Shown piece by piece: positions 49,552 through 57,856 of a DNA stretch of 64,000 bases. Both the position numbers and the translations under genes were made by a program. This DNA is from Flavobacterium agri. Lineage in GTDB: Bacteria; Bacteroidota; Bacteroidia; Flavobacteriales; Flavobacteriaceae. The notes under the pieces were generated by a model. The model saw only the letters and a program-made list of their open reading frames with translations. It was not told the DNA's origin and did not search any database. The stretch lies in the NCBI RefSeq assembly GCF_013401995.1, contig NZ_JACBJI010000008.1, positions 115,695 through 179,694 on the forward strand. Reading direction: 5' to 3'. Each line of letters begins with the position of its first letter. Positions within the stretch are counted from its first letter, which is position 1.

Positions 49552-51114
49552 ATGAACCTAAAATTGCAACATTTCTTTTCTACACTGGCCTTGGCCTTGA
49601 TGTGCGCACCGCTTTTCGGGCAATCTTATTCCCAAAAGGAATTGGACAGCCTGCAAGACGTGTTGGTTTCGAAAGAAAGGAAAGATTTGCGCCAGATCGT
49701 CGAATTGGGTAACCGAATCGCGCGCAATAGTAAATCGGACAAGCAAAAATTCGAGGTCTATTCTTTTGTTTCGGAAGTGTACTTTTCGCGCAACGACATT
49801 GATAAATCGGTCTTTTATCTTTTCAAGGCCAAAGATGCGGCCGAAGAATCGGACAATCCGGGACTTTTGGCGCAAGCTTATGGCTCGATCGCGAATCAAT
49901 ATTCGTATCTGAATTTGACGGAAAAAGCGCGCAATTACTTGGATTTGGCGCGTAAACAAATCGAACGCCTGCCTGAAGATTCGTATAAACACAAGCTCAA
50001 GGCGCTCGCTTATCTCGAACTCGGCAACCTCGATTTCAACGACAAGGAGTACGCCAAGGCCAATGCGAGTTACACGCAATCGTTGCGCGAGTTCAACAGC
50101 ATGTCCGACAAAAAACAGTTGAACCTGTATCACTTCCGACGTTCGTTGTACAACATCGGGAATTCATACTATTACCTCACGAAATCGGATTCTGCCGAAA
50201 TTTACCTGAACCGTGCCTTAGCGATAAAAGACATACAGAATCCCGACCTCAAATATTACATCTATTCGACGCTGGCCGAAGTCTATTCGCAGAAGAAACA
50301 GTATTCGCGTGCCATCGACACCTTACAGGCCGTGATAAAAGACAGTGCATTTGCCATCAATTCGCTCAAGACCGAAATTTACCTGAACCTTGCCTCGAAC
50401 TACAAAAGCATAGGCGACGACCGCAATTACTCGCTTTACAACGAAAAGTACATCGCGTTGAAGAATGCCGTGACTTCGCAGGATCTCAAAGCGATCAACA
50501 CGGTCATTGATGCCGAGCACGACGATCTGAAATCGCATATCAAACGTTCTGACGACAAAATCAGGTGGTTGGTATATTCCGTTGGAATCGTCGTCATTTT
50601 GAGCATCATCGTGTTGATAGTGGTCAACTTGAGGAAGAAAAAGGAAAAGCGCATCTACCAATCGATCATCGAAAAATTAGAAAATCAGGTCGCGGCGTTT
50701 GCGCAAGCCGACGAGAAAGATCTCGACACGCCAGAGGAAGAACCGCGCTATACGATATCTCCTGCCGTTGAACAAGCTATTTTGGAAGGTTTGCAGAAAT
50801 TCGAATCGGAACAACAATACAGAAACGCCGACTTGACGCTTCCGAACCTTGCGACGCAGCTCAAGACGAATCCGGCCTATCTGTCGGCGGTGATCAAAAA
50901 CAACAAGCACAACAATTTCAACGGTTACGTAAACGAGCTGCGCATCCGGTACATTTGCGAAAAACTACACGGCAATCCGGAATACCTCAATTACAAGATC
51001 AGTTATCTGGCCGAAGACTGCGGTTTCGTATCGCATAGCGCTTTTTCTACCATTTTCAAGAAAGTGACGGGTATTGCGCCTTCGGCATTCATTTCCCAAG
51101 CGCGAAAAAATTGA
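49552..51114 (+). CDS. TPR-transmembrane-AraC hybrid regulator
   Basis: The 520-residue protein has a signal sequence (LALALMCAPLFGQS), about seven TPR-type helical repeats (residues 30-320, e.g. GLLAQAYGSIANQYSYLNL, LKALAYLELGNLDFNDKEY), one membrane helix IRWLVYSVGIVVILSIIVLIVV joined at about 342-362, and a cytoplasmic AraC DNA-binding domain (LTLPNLATQLKTNPAYLSAV, ISYLAEDCGFVSHSAFSTIF). This layout senses something in the periplasm and controls transcription from the membrane. It is common in Flavobacteriaceae. The T9SS protein gene downstream could be a target. Confidence 0.88.
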   Translation: MNLKLQHFFSTLALALMCAPLFGQSYSQKELDSLQDVLVSKERKDLRQIVELGNRIARNSKSDKQKFEVYSFVSEVYFSRNDIDKSVFYLFKAKDAAEESDNPGLLAQAYGSIANQYSYLNLTEKARNYLDLARKQIERLPEDSYKHKLKALAYLELGNLDFNDKEYAKANASYTQSLREFNSMSDKKQLNLYHFRRSLYNIGNSYYYLTKSDSAEIYLNRALAIKDIQNPDLKYYIYSTLAEVYSQKKQYSRAIDTLQAVIKDSAFAINSLKTEIYLNLASNYKSIGDDRNYSLYNEKYIALKNAVTSQDLKAINTVIDAEHDDLKSHIKRSDDKIRWLVYSVGIVVILSIIVLIVVNLRKKKEKRIYQSIIEKLENQVAAFAQADEKDLDTPEEEPRYTISPAVEQAILEGLQKFESEQQYRNADLTLPNLATQLKTNPAYLSAVIKNNKHNNFNGYVNELRIRYICEKLHGNPEYLNYKISYLAEDCGFVSHSAFSTIFKKVTGIAPSAFISQARKN

Positions 51115-51255
51115 TTAGAAGCACCTATTCATTTCCAATACTTTATCTGTTTTTTGAATGAGATTATCTTTTGAAATATCGAATTTCGAAAGAGATTGAA
51201 GCTTGCGGCTTTTTCTTTTCGTCTACTTTTAGCGTTTTCCAAAAAACGACACAAC

Positions 51256-52644
51256 ATGAAAAGAAAATTATTTTTGGCTTTGGCCTTGATCGGCAGTTTT
51301 TCCTCCTTTAGCCAGGATGCCTGTTCTTTCGGAACGGTTTCAGACCAGACCGGCATAGGCGAAAACATTTCTACGGGAGGCGCTTTCGAATACAGAGGCG
51401 CAGCGGACTTCACAGTTCCTTTCGGCACGACGTATACCGCGAACCAAATCACCGTAAATGTAATGAAAGGACCGGCGGCTTTCGGATACGTAAACGTCGC
51501 TTTTCGCCATGGGGACGAAGGTTTTCCGGGCGACATCATCGAGACGTTCGACAATTTGACACCGACTTCGGAAGTCCTCGTTTATAATGTTGAAGGCGAA
51601 AGTTTCAGCGTGTACACGATCACGCTCGATTTGCCCGAAGCGGTGATTTTTGAAAAAGGTACTTACTTTTTGGAAATGTCGGCCAATCCTACAGACGAAA
51701 ACGGTGCATGGTGGGAAGTCACGGCACAGGAACAGACATTTGGTAATTTCGACTACGTAAAATTCGAGGACGAACCTTGGGGCGGCGCCGGATATTACAA
51801 CAAAGTATTCCAGGTTATAGGAACGTGCGCGCCTTCGGGAGAAGAACATCCCGATTACGGAGACGATTGTTCACAGGGCAACTTTTCGTTGCTTCACGAA
51901 AACGGCGTACCATTTATTGTTGCGGGTGGAGTCGTTTCGGTCGCAGACGATTTTACCGTAGCCGAAAACACGACGTTCCACCTGACGCATTTCAACATGT
52001 CGACGTTGTTGCTCGGCGGAGGTCTTACCAACGCCACGATCAACATCAGGACTTCTGAAGGCGGCGCACCAGGGCAAATCGTGCAATCGTTCACGAACAA
52101 AGGGCCGGCATACGAACGTTACAATGGTTATTGGCCTTTCCCGGGCTCGCCTTTCGACGTGGCATCTATCGTCATCGATTTCTCTTTCGAAAACGAGCCT
52201 GTAACACTTGGTGCGGGTACGTATTTCATCGAAGTGATCCCGACCCCTAATGCTGCCGAATTCCTCACATGGGAATTGACTTCTGGCGGCGGTTTAGGCG
52301 GAAATTCCTACACCTCTTACGACGGAGGTTCGACTTGGGATGCCAATCAAGGCGTCAACCAGATTTTTAGCGTGAGCGGATATTGCGAACAAAATCTTGG
52401 AACGGATTCTCCCGACCAATCTGCCGTCGGATATTATCCGAATCCCGTAACCGACGTTTTGCATCTTACCGCTGCTTTGCCCATAGAAAAAATGACGCTT
52501 TACGATCTTGAAGGACGAAAGATACGCGAGTATGCGAACCCGTCCGAAAATATCAATCTCGAAGGTTTGTCACAAGGCATGTACGTGGCCGTTGTGAATC
52601 TTTCCGACGGTTCGGTTTCCAATTTGAAAATCATCAAGAAATAA
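51256..52644 (+). CDS. Secreted protein with T9SS type A sorting domain
   Basis: The 462-residue protein starts at MKRKLFLALALIGSFSSFSQ; a longer frame from 51196 lacks a signal character. Two related beta-rich domains follow (about 25-200 and 210-390), each with a pattern of a GTYFLEM/GTYFIEV strand and an aromatic-rich end, suggesting internal duplication. Residues about 395-462 are the sorting domain: VGYYPNPVTDVLHLT through LSDGSVSNLKIIKK. It is expected on the cell surface or in the medium; substrate unknown. Confidence 0.82.
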   Translation: MKRKLFLALALIGSFSSFSQDACSFGTVSDQTGIGENISTGGAFEYRGAADFTVPFGTTYTANQITVNVMKGPAAFGYVNVAFRHGDEGFPGDIIETFDNLTPTSEVLVYNVEGESFSVYTITLDLPEAVIFEKGTYFLEMSANPTDENGAWWEVTAQEQTFGNFDYVKFEDEPWGGAGYYNKVFQVIGTCAPSGEEHPDYGDDCSQGNFSLLHENGVPFIVAGGVVSVADDFTVAENTTFHLTHFNMSTLLLGGGLTNATINIRTSEGGAPGQIVQSFTNKGPAYERYNGYWPFPGSPFDVASIVIDFSFENEPVTLGAGTYFIEVIPTPNAAEFLTWELTSGGGLGGNSYTSYDGGSTWDANQGVNQIFSVSGYCEQNLGTDSPDQSAVGYYPNPVTDVLHLTAALPIEKMTLYDLEGRKIREYANPSENINLEGLSQGMYVAVVNLSDGSVSNLKIIKK

Positions 52645-52677
52645 TAACCGCTCAACACAACTGCAATGTTTGAAAAG

Positions 52678-52700
52678 GATCGCTTCGGCGGTCTTTTTTT
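52678..52700 (+). terminator. Intrinsic terminator after the T9SS gene
   Basis: GATCGC pairs with GCGGTC around a TTCG tetraloop, followed by seven T residues. Confidence 0.78.
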
Positions 52701-52777
52701 ATTGTAATCGTACGCATAGTCTTGAAGTTCCAATTCACTACCTTCGTACGGATTCGCATATAAAACCCTAACCTGAA

Positions 52778-53308
52778 ATGAATACCGTACTCATCATTTT
52801 ATTTGTTCTCACCGGCCTGATCGGCTTATTGCTGTTCTTGGCATTGTTCGTCAGAAAGGAATATGACGTGAGACGTGAAGTCGTCATCGATGCACCCCAA
52901 CCGAAAGTCTTTGACTTCATCAGGCACCTCAAAAACCAGGACGCCTTCAACAAATGGGTGATGGCCGATCCTGAGATGACACGAAATTTTACAGGTACGG
53001 ACGGCACGCCGGGCTTCATCTACGCATGGAAAAGCGACAAGAAATCGAGCGAAGGCGAACAGGAAATCAAGGCGATCACAAACGACAAGACCATTGAAAC
53101 CGAAATCCGATTTACCGGACCTTTTGTAGCCGTCGCCTATGTGGATATGACTGCCGAACCCATATCGGACAACCGCACCAAAGTGACTTGGGGCAATAAA
53201 AGCCGCATGAAATACCCAATGAACATCATGGTTCCGCTTGTCGAGAAAATGCTTGCAAAAGATATGGATACGAGTCTGGACAACCTCAAAAGGATTTTGG
53301 AAAGCTGA
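52778..53308 (+). CDS. Membrane-anchored SRPBCC protein
   Basis: The 176-residue protein has one N-terminal membrane helix (VLIILFVLTGLIGLLLFLALFV joined, residues 4-25) followed by an SRPBCC/polyketide-cyclase-like domain: YDVRREVVIDAPQPKVFDFI, EIRFTGPFVAVAYVDMTAEP and a C-terminal helix LVEKMLAKDMDTSLDNLKRI. The fold binds hydrophobic ligands. The anchor would hold it at the inner membrane. Role unknown; it converges with the NDH-2 gene. Confidence 0.8.
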   Translation: MNTVLIILFVLTGLIGLLLFLALFVRKEYDVRREVVIDAPQPKVFDFIRHLKNQDAFNKWVMADPEMTRNFTGTDGTPGFIYAWKSDKKSSEGEQEIKAITNDKTIETEIRFTGPFVAVAYVDMTAEPISDNRTKVTWGNKSRMKYPMNIMVPLVEKMLAKDMDTSLDNLKRILES

Positions 53309-53320
53309 ACCCGAGTTGTC

Positions 53321-54625
53321 CTAAACCTCGTCGCTCGTAAAAGCCACAAAACTCTTTTTCTTATACGGCCTCACGATCAACCTACCTTCTCGATCGAACC
53401 TCACGTAGTTATATACCCAATTGAGGAAAACCATGGCTTTGTTGCGGAACCCGATAAGCGAGAACAAATGCACGAACATCCACACGAACCACGCGAAAAA
53501 CCCGTAAAAATGCACTTTGGGCAAGTCGACGACGGCTTTGTTGCGCCCAATCGTGGCCATTGAGCCCTTGTCGAAATAATCGAACGGCTTCATGATTCTT
53601 CCCTGCACGAGACGCACGATATTTTCGCCAATGTGCTTGCCTTGTTGGATTGCGGGTTGTGCCATTTGCGGATGCCCGAACGGATATTCGGGAGTTTCCA
53701 TCTGTGCGATGTCGCCCACGGCAAAAATATTTTGGAATCCTAAAACCTGACCGAATTCATTTACCCTGAACCGTTTGGCCTTGACATCTGTTGCCGATTC
53801 CGGGAATCCGTTTATCATCGCGCCCATCACGCCCGCGGTCCAGATGACGGTTGCAGATTCTATCGAAAGGTCTGTATTGGTAGAGATCGTACGCCCGTCG
53901 TAACCCGTCACACGTACGTTCTTGAGAATGTTCACGCCCAATCGCGACAGGAATTTCTCGGCGTGGGCCGACGATTTTTCGGTCATCGTATTCAAGATCC
54001 TGTCGCCCGATTGTATCAGGTTGATCTGCATTTTAGAAATGTCGAGGTCGGGATAATCCTTTTGCAGGATGGCTTTTTTCATTTCGGCGAGAGCGCCAGC
54101 GAGTTCAACTCCGGTAGGACCGCCGCCGACTAGCGAAAAATTCATCAGAAAAGCGCGTTCGCGTTCGTCTTTGCTCAAAACCGCCTGCTCGAAATTCTCG
54201 AGGATGAGGCTGCGGATGTTGAGCGATTGGGAAATCGTCTTCATCTGCATCGAATTGCGCTCGATTTCCTTGTTGCCGAAGAAATTGGTCTTCGAACCCG
54301 TGGCGATCACGAGATAATCGTAATGCAACGAACCGATGTCGGAAATCACGCATCCGCTTTTCGTATCGATTTCGCTCACGCGCGCCAAGCGAAAATAGAA
54401 ATCCTTGTAATCGTGTATGATTTTCCTTACCGGATACGCGATCGAACCTGCCTCGAGCCCGCCCGTCGCGACCTGGTACATCAAAGGCTGGAAATTGTGG
54501 AAGTTGTGCTTGTCGATGAGCACGACCTGACAATTCTTGTTTCGCAACTTGCGCGCGAGATGGATTCCGGCGAAACCGGCGCCGATGATGACGATGCGGG
54601 GAAGATTGGTTTTTGGGATGTTCAT
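53321..54625 (-). CDS. ndh: Type II NADH dehydrogenase (NDH-2)
   Basis: The 434-residue flavoprotein passes electrons from NADH to quinone without pumping protons. The FAD fold opens with RIVIIGAGFAGIHLARKL, followed by FQPLMYQVATGGLEAGSIAYP joined, the quinone-region signature of NDH-2. The second nucleotide fold is VGGGPTGVELAGALAEM. AVGDIAQMETPEYPFGHPQMAQPAIQQG joined is the third FAD segment with the quinone-site Q. The C-terminal part is an amphipathic membrane-attached helix region. It has no partner subunits. Confidence 0.9.
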   Translation of the reverse strand: MNIPKTNLPRIVIIGAGFAGIHLARKLRNKNCQVVLIDKHNFHNFQPLMYQVATGGLEAGSIAYPVRKIIHDYKDFYFRLARVSEIDTKSGCVISDIGSLHYDYLVIATGSKTNFFGNKEIERNSMQMKTISQSLNIRSLILENFEQAVLSKDERERAFLMNFSLVGGGPTGVELAGALAEMKKAILQKDYPDLDISKMQINLIQSGDRILNTMTEKSSAHAEKFLSRLGVNILKNVRVTGYDGRTISTNTDLSIESATVIWTAGVMGAMINGFPESATDVKAKRFRVNEFGQVLGFQNIFAVGDIAQMETPEYPFGHPQMAQPAIQQGKHIGENIVRLVQGRIMKPFDYFDKGSMATIGRNKAVVDLPKVHFYGFFAWFVWMFVHLFSLIGFRNKAMVFLNWVYNYVRFDREGRLIVRPYKKKSFVAFTSDEV

Positions 54626-54792
54626 CTTTAAAGTGCCTGAGTGCCCGAATTTTTGTTTTCGTTAGACTTAAAGTTACGTTTTTCAAATGATGTTTCGGGT
54701 GGTTTTGACGATTTGTTAAGATGTTGAAAATCCAGTGTTTGCCAGAGATTCTATTGAACGATGCGGCAAATGTGCTACGGATTTCCGCCAGC

Positions 54793-54914
54793 GATTGCAG
54801 CGAAAATCCTTTTGCCCGAAAATGTTTGTTTTGCCGGTTTGAGGCAGCGACCGCAGGAAGCTCGCCTCAAACTGTTGCAAAACAGCATTTTCGGGTGAAA
54901 GATTGCAGCGGAAA
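54793..54914. repeat. Long stem-loop flanked by GATTGCAGCG direct repeats
   Basis: The gap 54626-54999 holds no gene. A nested palindrome pairs CCCGAAAATG (54815) with CATTTTCGGG (54886), GTTTTGC (54828) with GCAAAAC (54877), and GTTTGAGGC (54837) with GCCTCAAAC (54864), leaving an 18-base loop. Direct repeats GATTGCAGCG lie at 54793 and 54901 just outside. It precedes the sigma-factor gene by about 85 bases. Confidence 0.78.
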
Positions 54915-54999
54915 GCGCGGTGCTTGCAGGCGGCATAAAAATCTCAGCCACTTTTCCCTATCTTGTAACAAATTTCACCAACCAACCACTAACGCTCAC

Positions 55000-55494
55000 A
55001 TGAGTGACGCCCTAGAACAGGATTTCGTCCGCCAGTTGCGCGAGAACCAGAACATCATCCATAAGATCTGCCGTTTGTATACGTCGGGTGAGGATGCGCA
55101 CAAGGATTTGTTCCAGGAAATCACCATACAGTTGTGGAAGGCGTACCCAAAATTCAGGGGTGACGCCAAATTCTCTACCTGGGCTTACCGCGTAGCGCTC
55201 AATACCGCCATCACTTTGTACCGCAAGAGCACGCGTTCGGTCGCGACGACTGAATACGACAGCTCGCGCCATTTCATCCGTCAGGAAGATTACAATTATG
55301 AAGAGGAAGAACAGATCAAGCTCATGTATCAGGCGGTGTACCAATTGAACGACATCGAGAAGGCATTGGTTTTCATGTATCTCGAAGACAAGGATTACGC
55401 CGAAATATCGGAGACGCTGGGCATAAGTGAAGTGAATGCGAGGGTGAAGATGAACCGTATCAAAACGAAGTTGAAAAAAATACTAAATCCGTAG
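55000..55494 (+). CDS. ECF-type sigma-70 factor
   Basis: The 164-residue sigma factor has region 2 (QNIIHKICRLYTSGEDAHKDLFQEITIQLWKAYPKFRGDAKFSTWAYRVALNTA joined, residues 17-70) and region 4 (QLNDIEKALVFMYLEDKDYAEISETLGISEVNARVKMNRIKTKLKKIL joined, residues 110-160). It lacks regions 1 and 3, as in extracytoplasmic-function sigmas. The next gene encodes a membrane protein five bases downstream, the normal place for an anti-sigma factor. The start MSDALEQD is chosen because the longer frame runs through the repeat element. Confidence 0.87.
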   Translation: MSDALEQDFVRQLRENQNIIHKICRLYTSGEDAHKDLFQEITIQLWKAYPKFRGDAKFSTWAYRVALNTAITLYRKSTRSVATTEYDSSRHFIRQEDYNYEEEEQIKLMYQAVYQLNDIEKALVFMYLEDKDYAEISETLGISEVNARVKMNRIKTKLKKILNP

Positions 55495-55499
55495 TTATC

Positions 55500-56132
55500 A
55501 TGGACGAACTGGATTTGCTGAAAAAAGACTGGAAGCGCAACGAGAATGCGTTCAACCAGATTAGCGAGAAGGAGATCTACGCGATGCTCCACAAAAAGTC
55601 GTCGAGCATAGTCAAGTGGATTCTGATCATCAGCATTCTCGAAGTTTTGTTGTGGACGGCCATGGGCATGCTTCCGAATACCGACGAATACCTCGACAAG
55701 ATGGGTCATGCCGAGTATGCCGACTATTTCCAGTGGTTCAATTATTTCAATTACAGCGTGATTTTGGTGTTCATTTATTTGTTCTACCGAAATTATGTGG
55801 CGATCTCTACGACGGCTTCGACCAAAAAACTCATGGACGACATCATCCGCACGAGAAAAACCGTGAATTATTACGTTTGGTACAATTTGTCGATGATCGT
55901 ACTGAGTTTCATCGTCGGATTCATCATCGCGTTCATCTGCAATCCCGACGTGGACCAATTGCGACAAAAAGTACAGGAAGACGGCAGGCTTATGGCGTTG
56001 CTCATCGGGTTTCTTGTGGTTATCGTGGCTGTGATCGCGTTCCTCGCGTGGCTTTTTTACCGATTGGTGTACGGTATTTTCCTGCGCAAACTATTGGCCA
56101 ATTATAAAGAGCTCAAAAAAATCGACTTATGA
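55500..56132 (+). CDS. Membrane protein, candidate anti-sigma factor
   Basis: The 210-residue protein starts with a cytoplasmic charged segment (MDELDLLKKDWKRNENAFNQ, then ISEKEIYAMLHKKSSS) followed by four membrane helices (IVKWILIISILEVLLWTAMG, YSVILVFIYLFY, LSMIVLSFIVGFIIAFIC, ALLIGFLVVIVAVIAFLAWL). There is no zinc HxxxCxxC motif. Position directly behind the ECF sigma gene makes regulation of that sigma likely; this is inferred from context. It overlaps the next gene by four bases. Confidence 0.68.
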   Translation: MDELDLLKKDWKRNENAFNQISEKEIYAMLHKKSSSIVKWILIISILEVLLWTAMGMLPNTDEYLDKMGHAEYADYFQWFNYFNYSVILVFIYLFYRNYVAISTTASTKKLMDDIIRTRKTVNYYVWYNLSMIVLSFIVGFIIAFICNPDVDQLRQKVQEDGRLMALLIGFLVVIVAVIAFLAWLFYRLVYGIFLRKLLANYKELKKIDL

Positions 56133-56983
56133 AAAAGTACCTGTTGTTTGCCTCATTGCTGGCTTTTGCATCCCTAAACGCACAAGCGCTCGAAAAATCG
56201 CTGCTCTGGAAAATTTCGGGCAACGGATTGACGCAACCGTCCTATTTATACGGAACGATCCATTTGACATGCGATGCGACGCTCGAACCGTCGGCCGTCA
56301 AAGCCATGGAACAGACTCAACAATTGTATCTGGAACTCGATATGGACGACCCTTCGATCCAATCGGCGATGATGAGCGCGATGGTAATGACGGGCGGCCA
56401 AAAGATGACCGAACTCGCCAAACCCGAAGACGTGAAGATCGTAAGCGATTACCTTCAGAAAAACCTGGGCATGCCGCTCGAGATGATGAATCCGGTCAAG
56501 CCGATTTTTGTCTCGATGATGTTCCTGACCAAACTGCTCGATTGCCCGATCCAATCGGTGGAAGAAAACCTGATGAAGCTGTCGGCCGCCCAAAAAGAAG
56601 AAGTGTTCGGACTGGAAACGGTGCAGGAACAAATGGCCACGCTCGATGCCGTGCCGTATAAAGAGCAAATGGCCGAACTCGTGAAGTCGGCCAAATCAGA
56701 TCTGGAAAACGACAAGAAAGAAACCAAAATGCTCGCCGATCTCTACAAGGCCAAAGACATTGAAGGCATGCTCAAAGCCGCGCGCGAATCGGAAAACGTG
56801 ACGACTTCAAAATACGAAAACGAGCTGCTCACCAAGCGCAACAAGAACTGGATTCCTAAAATCGAGAAAATCGCAAAAGAAAAGCCGACATTCTTTGGTG
56901 TCGGAGCGGCTCACTTGGCAGGCGACAACGGCGTGATAAAATTATTGCGCAAACAAGGCTTCAAGGTCGAAGCTGTAAAGTGA
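56129..56983 (+). CDS. TraB/GumN-family protein
   Basis: The 284-residue protein has a signal peptide (LLFASLLAFASLNAQA) and the TraB/GumN fold: LLWKISGNGLTQPSYLYGTIHLTC joined, with GTIH as the N-terminal motif, then NLMKLSAAQKEEVFGLE-like helices and the closing KRNKNWIPKIEKIAKEKPTFFGVGAAHLAGDNGVIKLL joined, holding the GxxH motif (GAAH). Members are proposed metal-dependent proteases with the EHR fold. It is third in the sigma operon and translationally coupled to the second gene. Confidence 0.84.
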   Translation: MKKYLLFASLLAFASLNAQALEKSLLWKISGNGLTQPSYLYGTIHLTCDATLEPSAVKAMEQTQQLYLELDMDDPSIQSAMMSAMVMTGGQKMTELAKPEDVKIVSDYLQKNLGMPLEMMNPVKPIFVSMMFLTKLLDCPIQSVEENLMKLSAAQKEEVFGLETVQEQMATLDAVPYKEQMAELVKSAKSDLENDKKETKMLADLYKAKDIEGMLKAARESENVTTSKYENELLTKRNKNWIPKIEKIAKEKPTFFGVGAAHLAGDNGVIKLLRKQGFKVEAVK

Positions 56984-57856
56984 TCAGTTTTCAGAATCGA
57001 GTGCTAACTTTTCAGTGAACTCGTAAGCACCTTTTTCGTTGAGATGTCCGCAGTTGAAAAACAAAGAATCGGGCAATGCGGCAGAATAATCGCGTAATCC
57101 GGGCAATTTCGACTTGAGTTTCTTCACATAATCCAGATTTTGGGTTTGGCTGCACAAAGGCGCACAAAACAGCACGAGTTTGATATCGCGAGCCTTGCAG
57201 ATTTTTTCGAATTCAAGCAACGTCGCATTCGAATCGGAAATGGTTTTGGGTAATTCGAGCGGACTTAATTTTTCGTTTCCGGGCTTGGCTTCGAATCCGT
57301 CGGAAAAATCGATCCTGTTCTTTTTCCCAACTGCCGAAAAGAAAAACTCGCGAAACCCGATTGCATAATCGGCCGAAAGATAACGGTAGAAAGGCAAATA
57401 ATAAGCGGCTTTGAAATCAGGAAGTTTTGACTGGAGATGTGATTTCACCACTCCGTTCCTGATAAAAGGCAATGCAGCCGAATTGGCGATGTTCGAAACG
57501 CCTTGTTTTTCAAAAAGGTAATCGACCTGAAGGTAAACCGTTTTGATACGGACTTTTCTGTCGAGCAAAAGTTTCAATTCCAAAAGATTGTCCTCGAAAA
57601 CCGCACCTTCAATGCCAAGGTTGACGGCACTTTCACCGGTAATCCTACTGAATTCTGAAGATACGATATGGTTCGCCGTCCTTGACGATCCGAGGAAAAC
57701 ATTGTCGATTTCGTGCGGTTGCATCGCAAGGATATACTGGAATTTGTTGCGAGCTGGAGCCTTTTCGAAAGTAGCCGTGTACAGCCAATCGGCCAAATAG
57801 GCCAAGGTAACGACCGTCAATAGTATAAGCGATACATATTTGAGAAAGCCCTTCAT
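56984..57856 (-). CDS. SGNH/DltD-like membrane-anchored protein, partner of MBOAT
   Basis: The 290-residue protein has one N-terminal membrane helix (VSLILLTVVTLAYLADWLY, residues 8-26) and a periplasmic domain. DNVFLGSSRTANHI, around residue 55, gives the GSS nucleophile-type block I of SGNH hydrolases, and FNCGHLNEKGAYEFTE near the end gives the catalytic His segment. Its ATG overlaps the stop of the MBOAT gene (TGATG), so the two form one unit. MBOAT plus SGNH pairs acylate cell-surface polysaccharides (as in AlgI/AlgJ and DltB/DltD). The frame could open earlier (57997) but that would invade the MBOAT gene. Confidence 0.75.
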   Translation of the reverse strand: MKGFLKYVSLILLTVVTLAYLADWLYTATFEKAPARNKFQYILAMQPHEIDNVFLGSSRTANHIVSSEFSRITGESAVNLGIEGAVFEDNLLELKLLLDRKVRIKTVYLQVDYLFEKQGVSNIANSAALPFIRNGVVKSHLQSKLPDFKAAYYLPFYRYLSADYAIGFREFFFSAVGKKNRIDFSDGFEAKPGNEKLSPLELPKTISDSNATLLEFEKICKARDIKLVLFCAPLCSQTQNLDYVKKLKSKLPGLRDYSAALPDSLFFNCGHLNEKGAYEFTEKLALDSEN

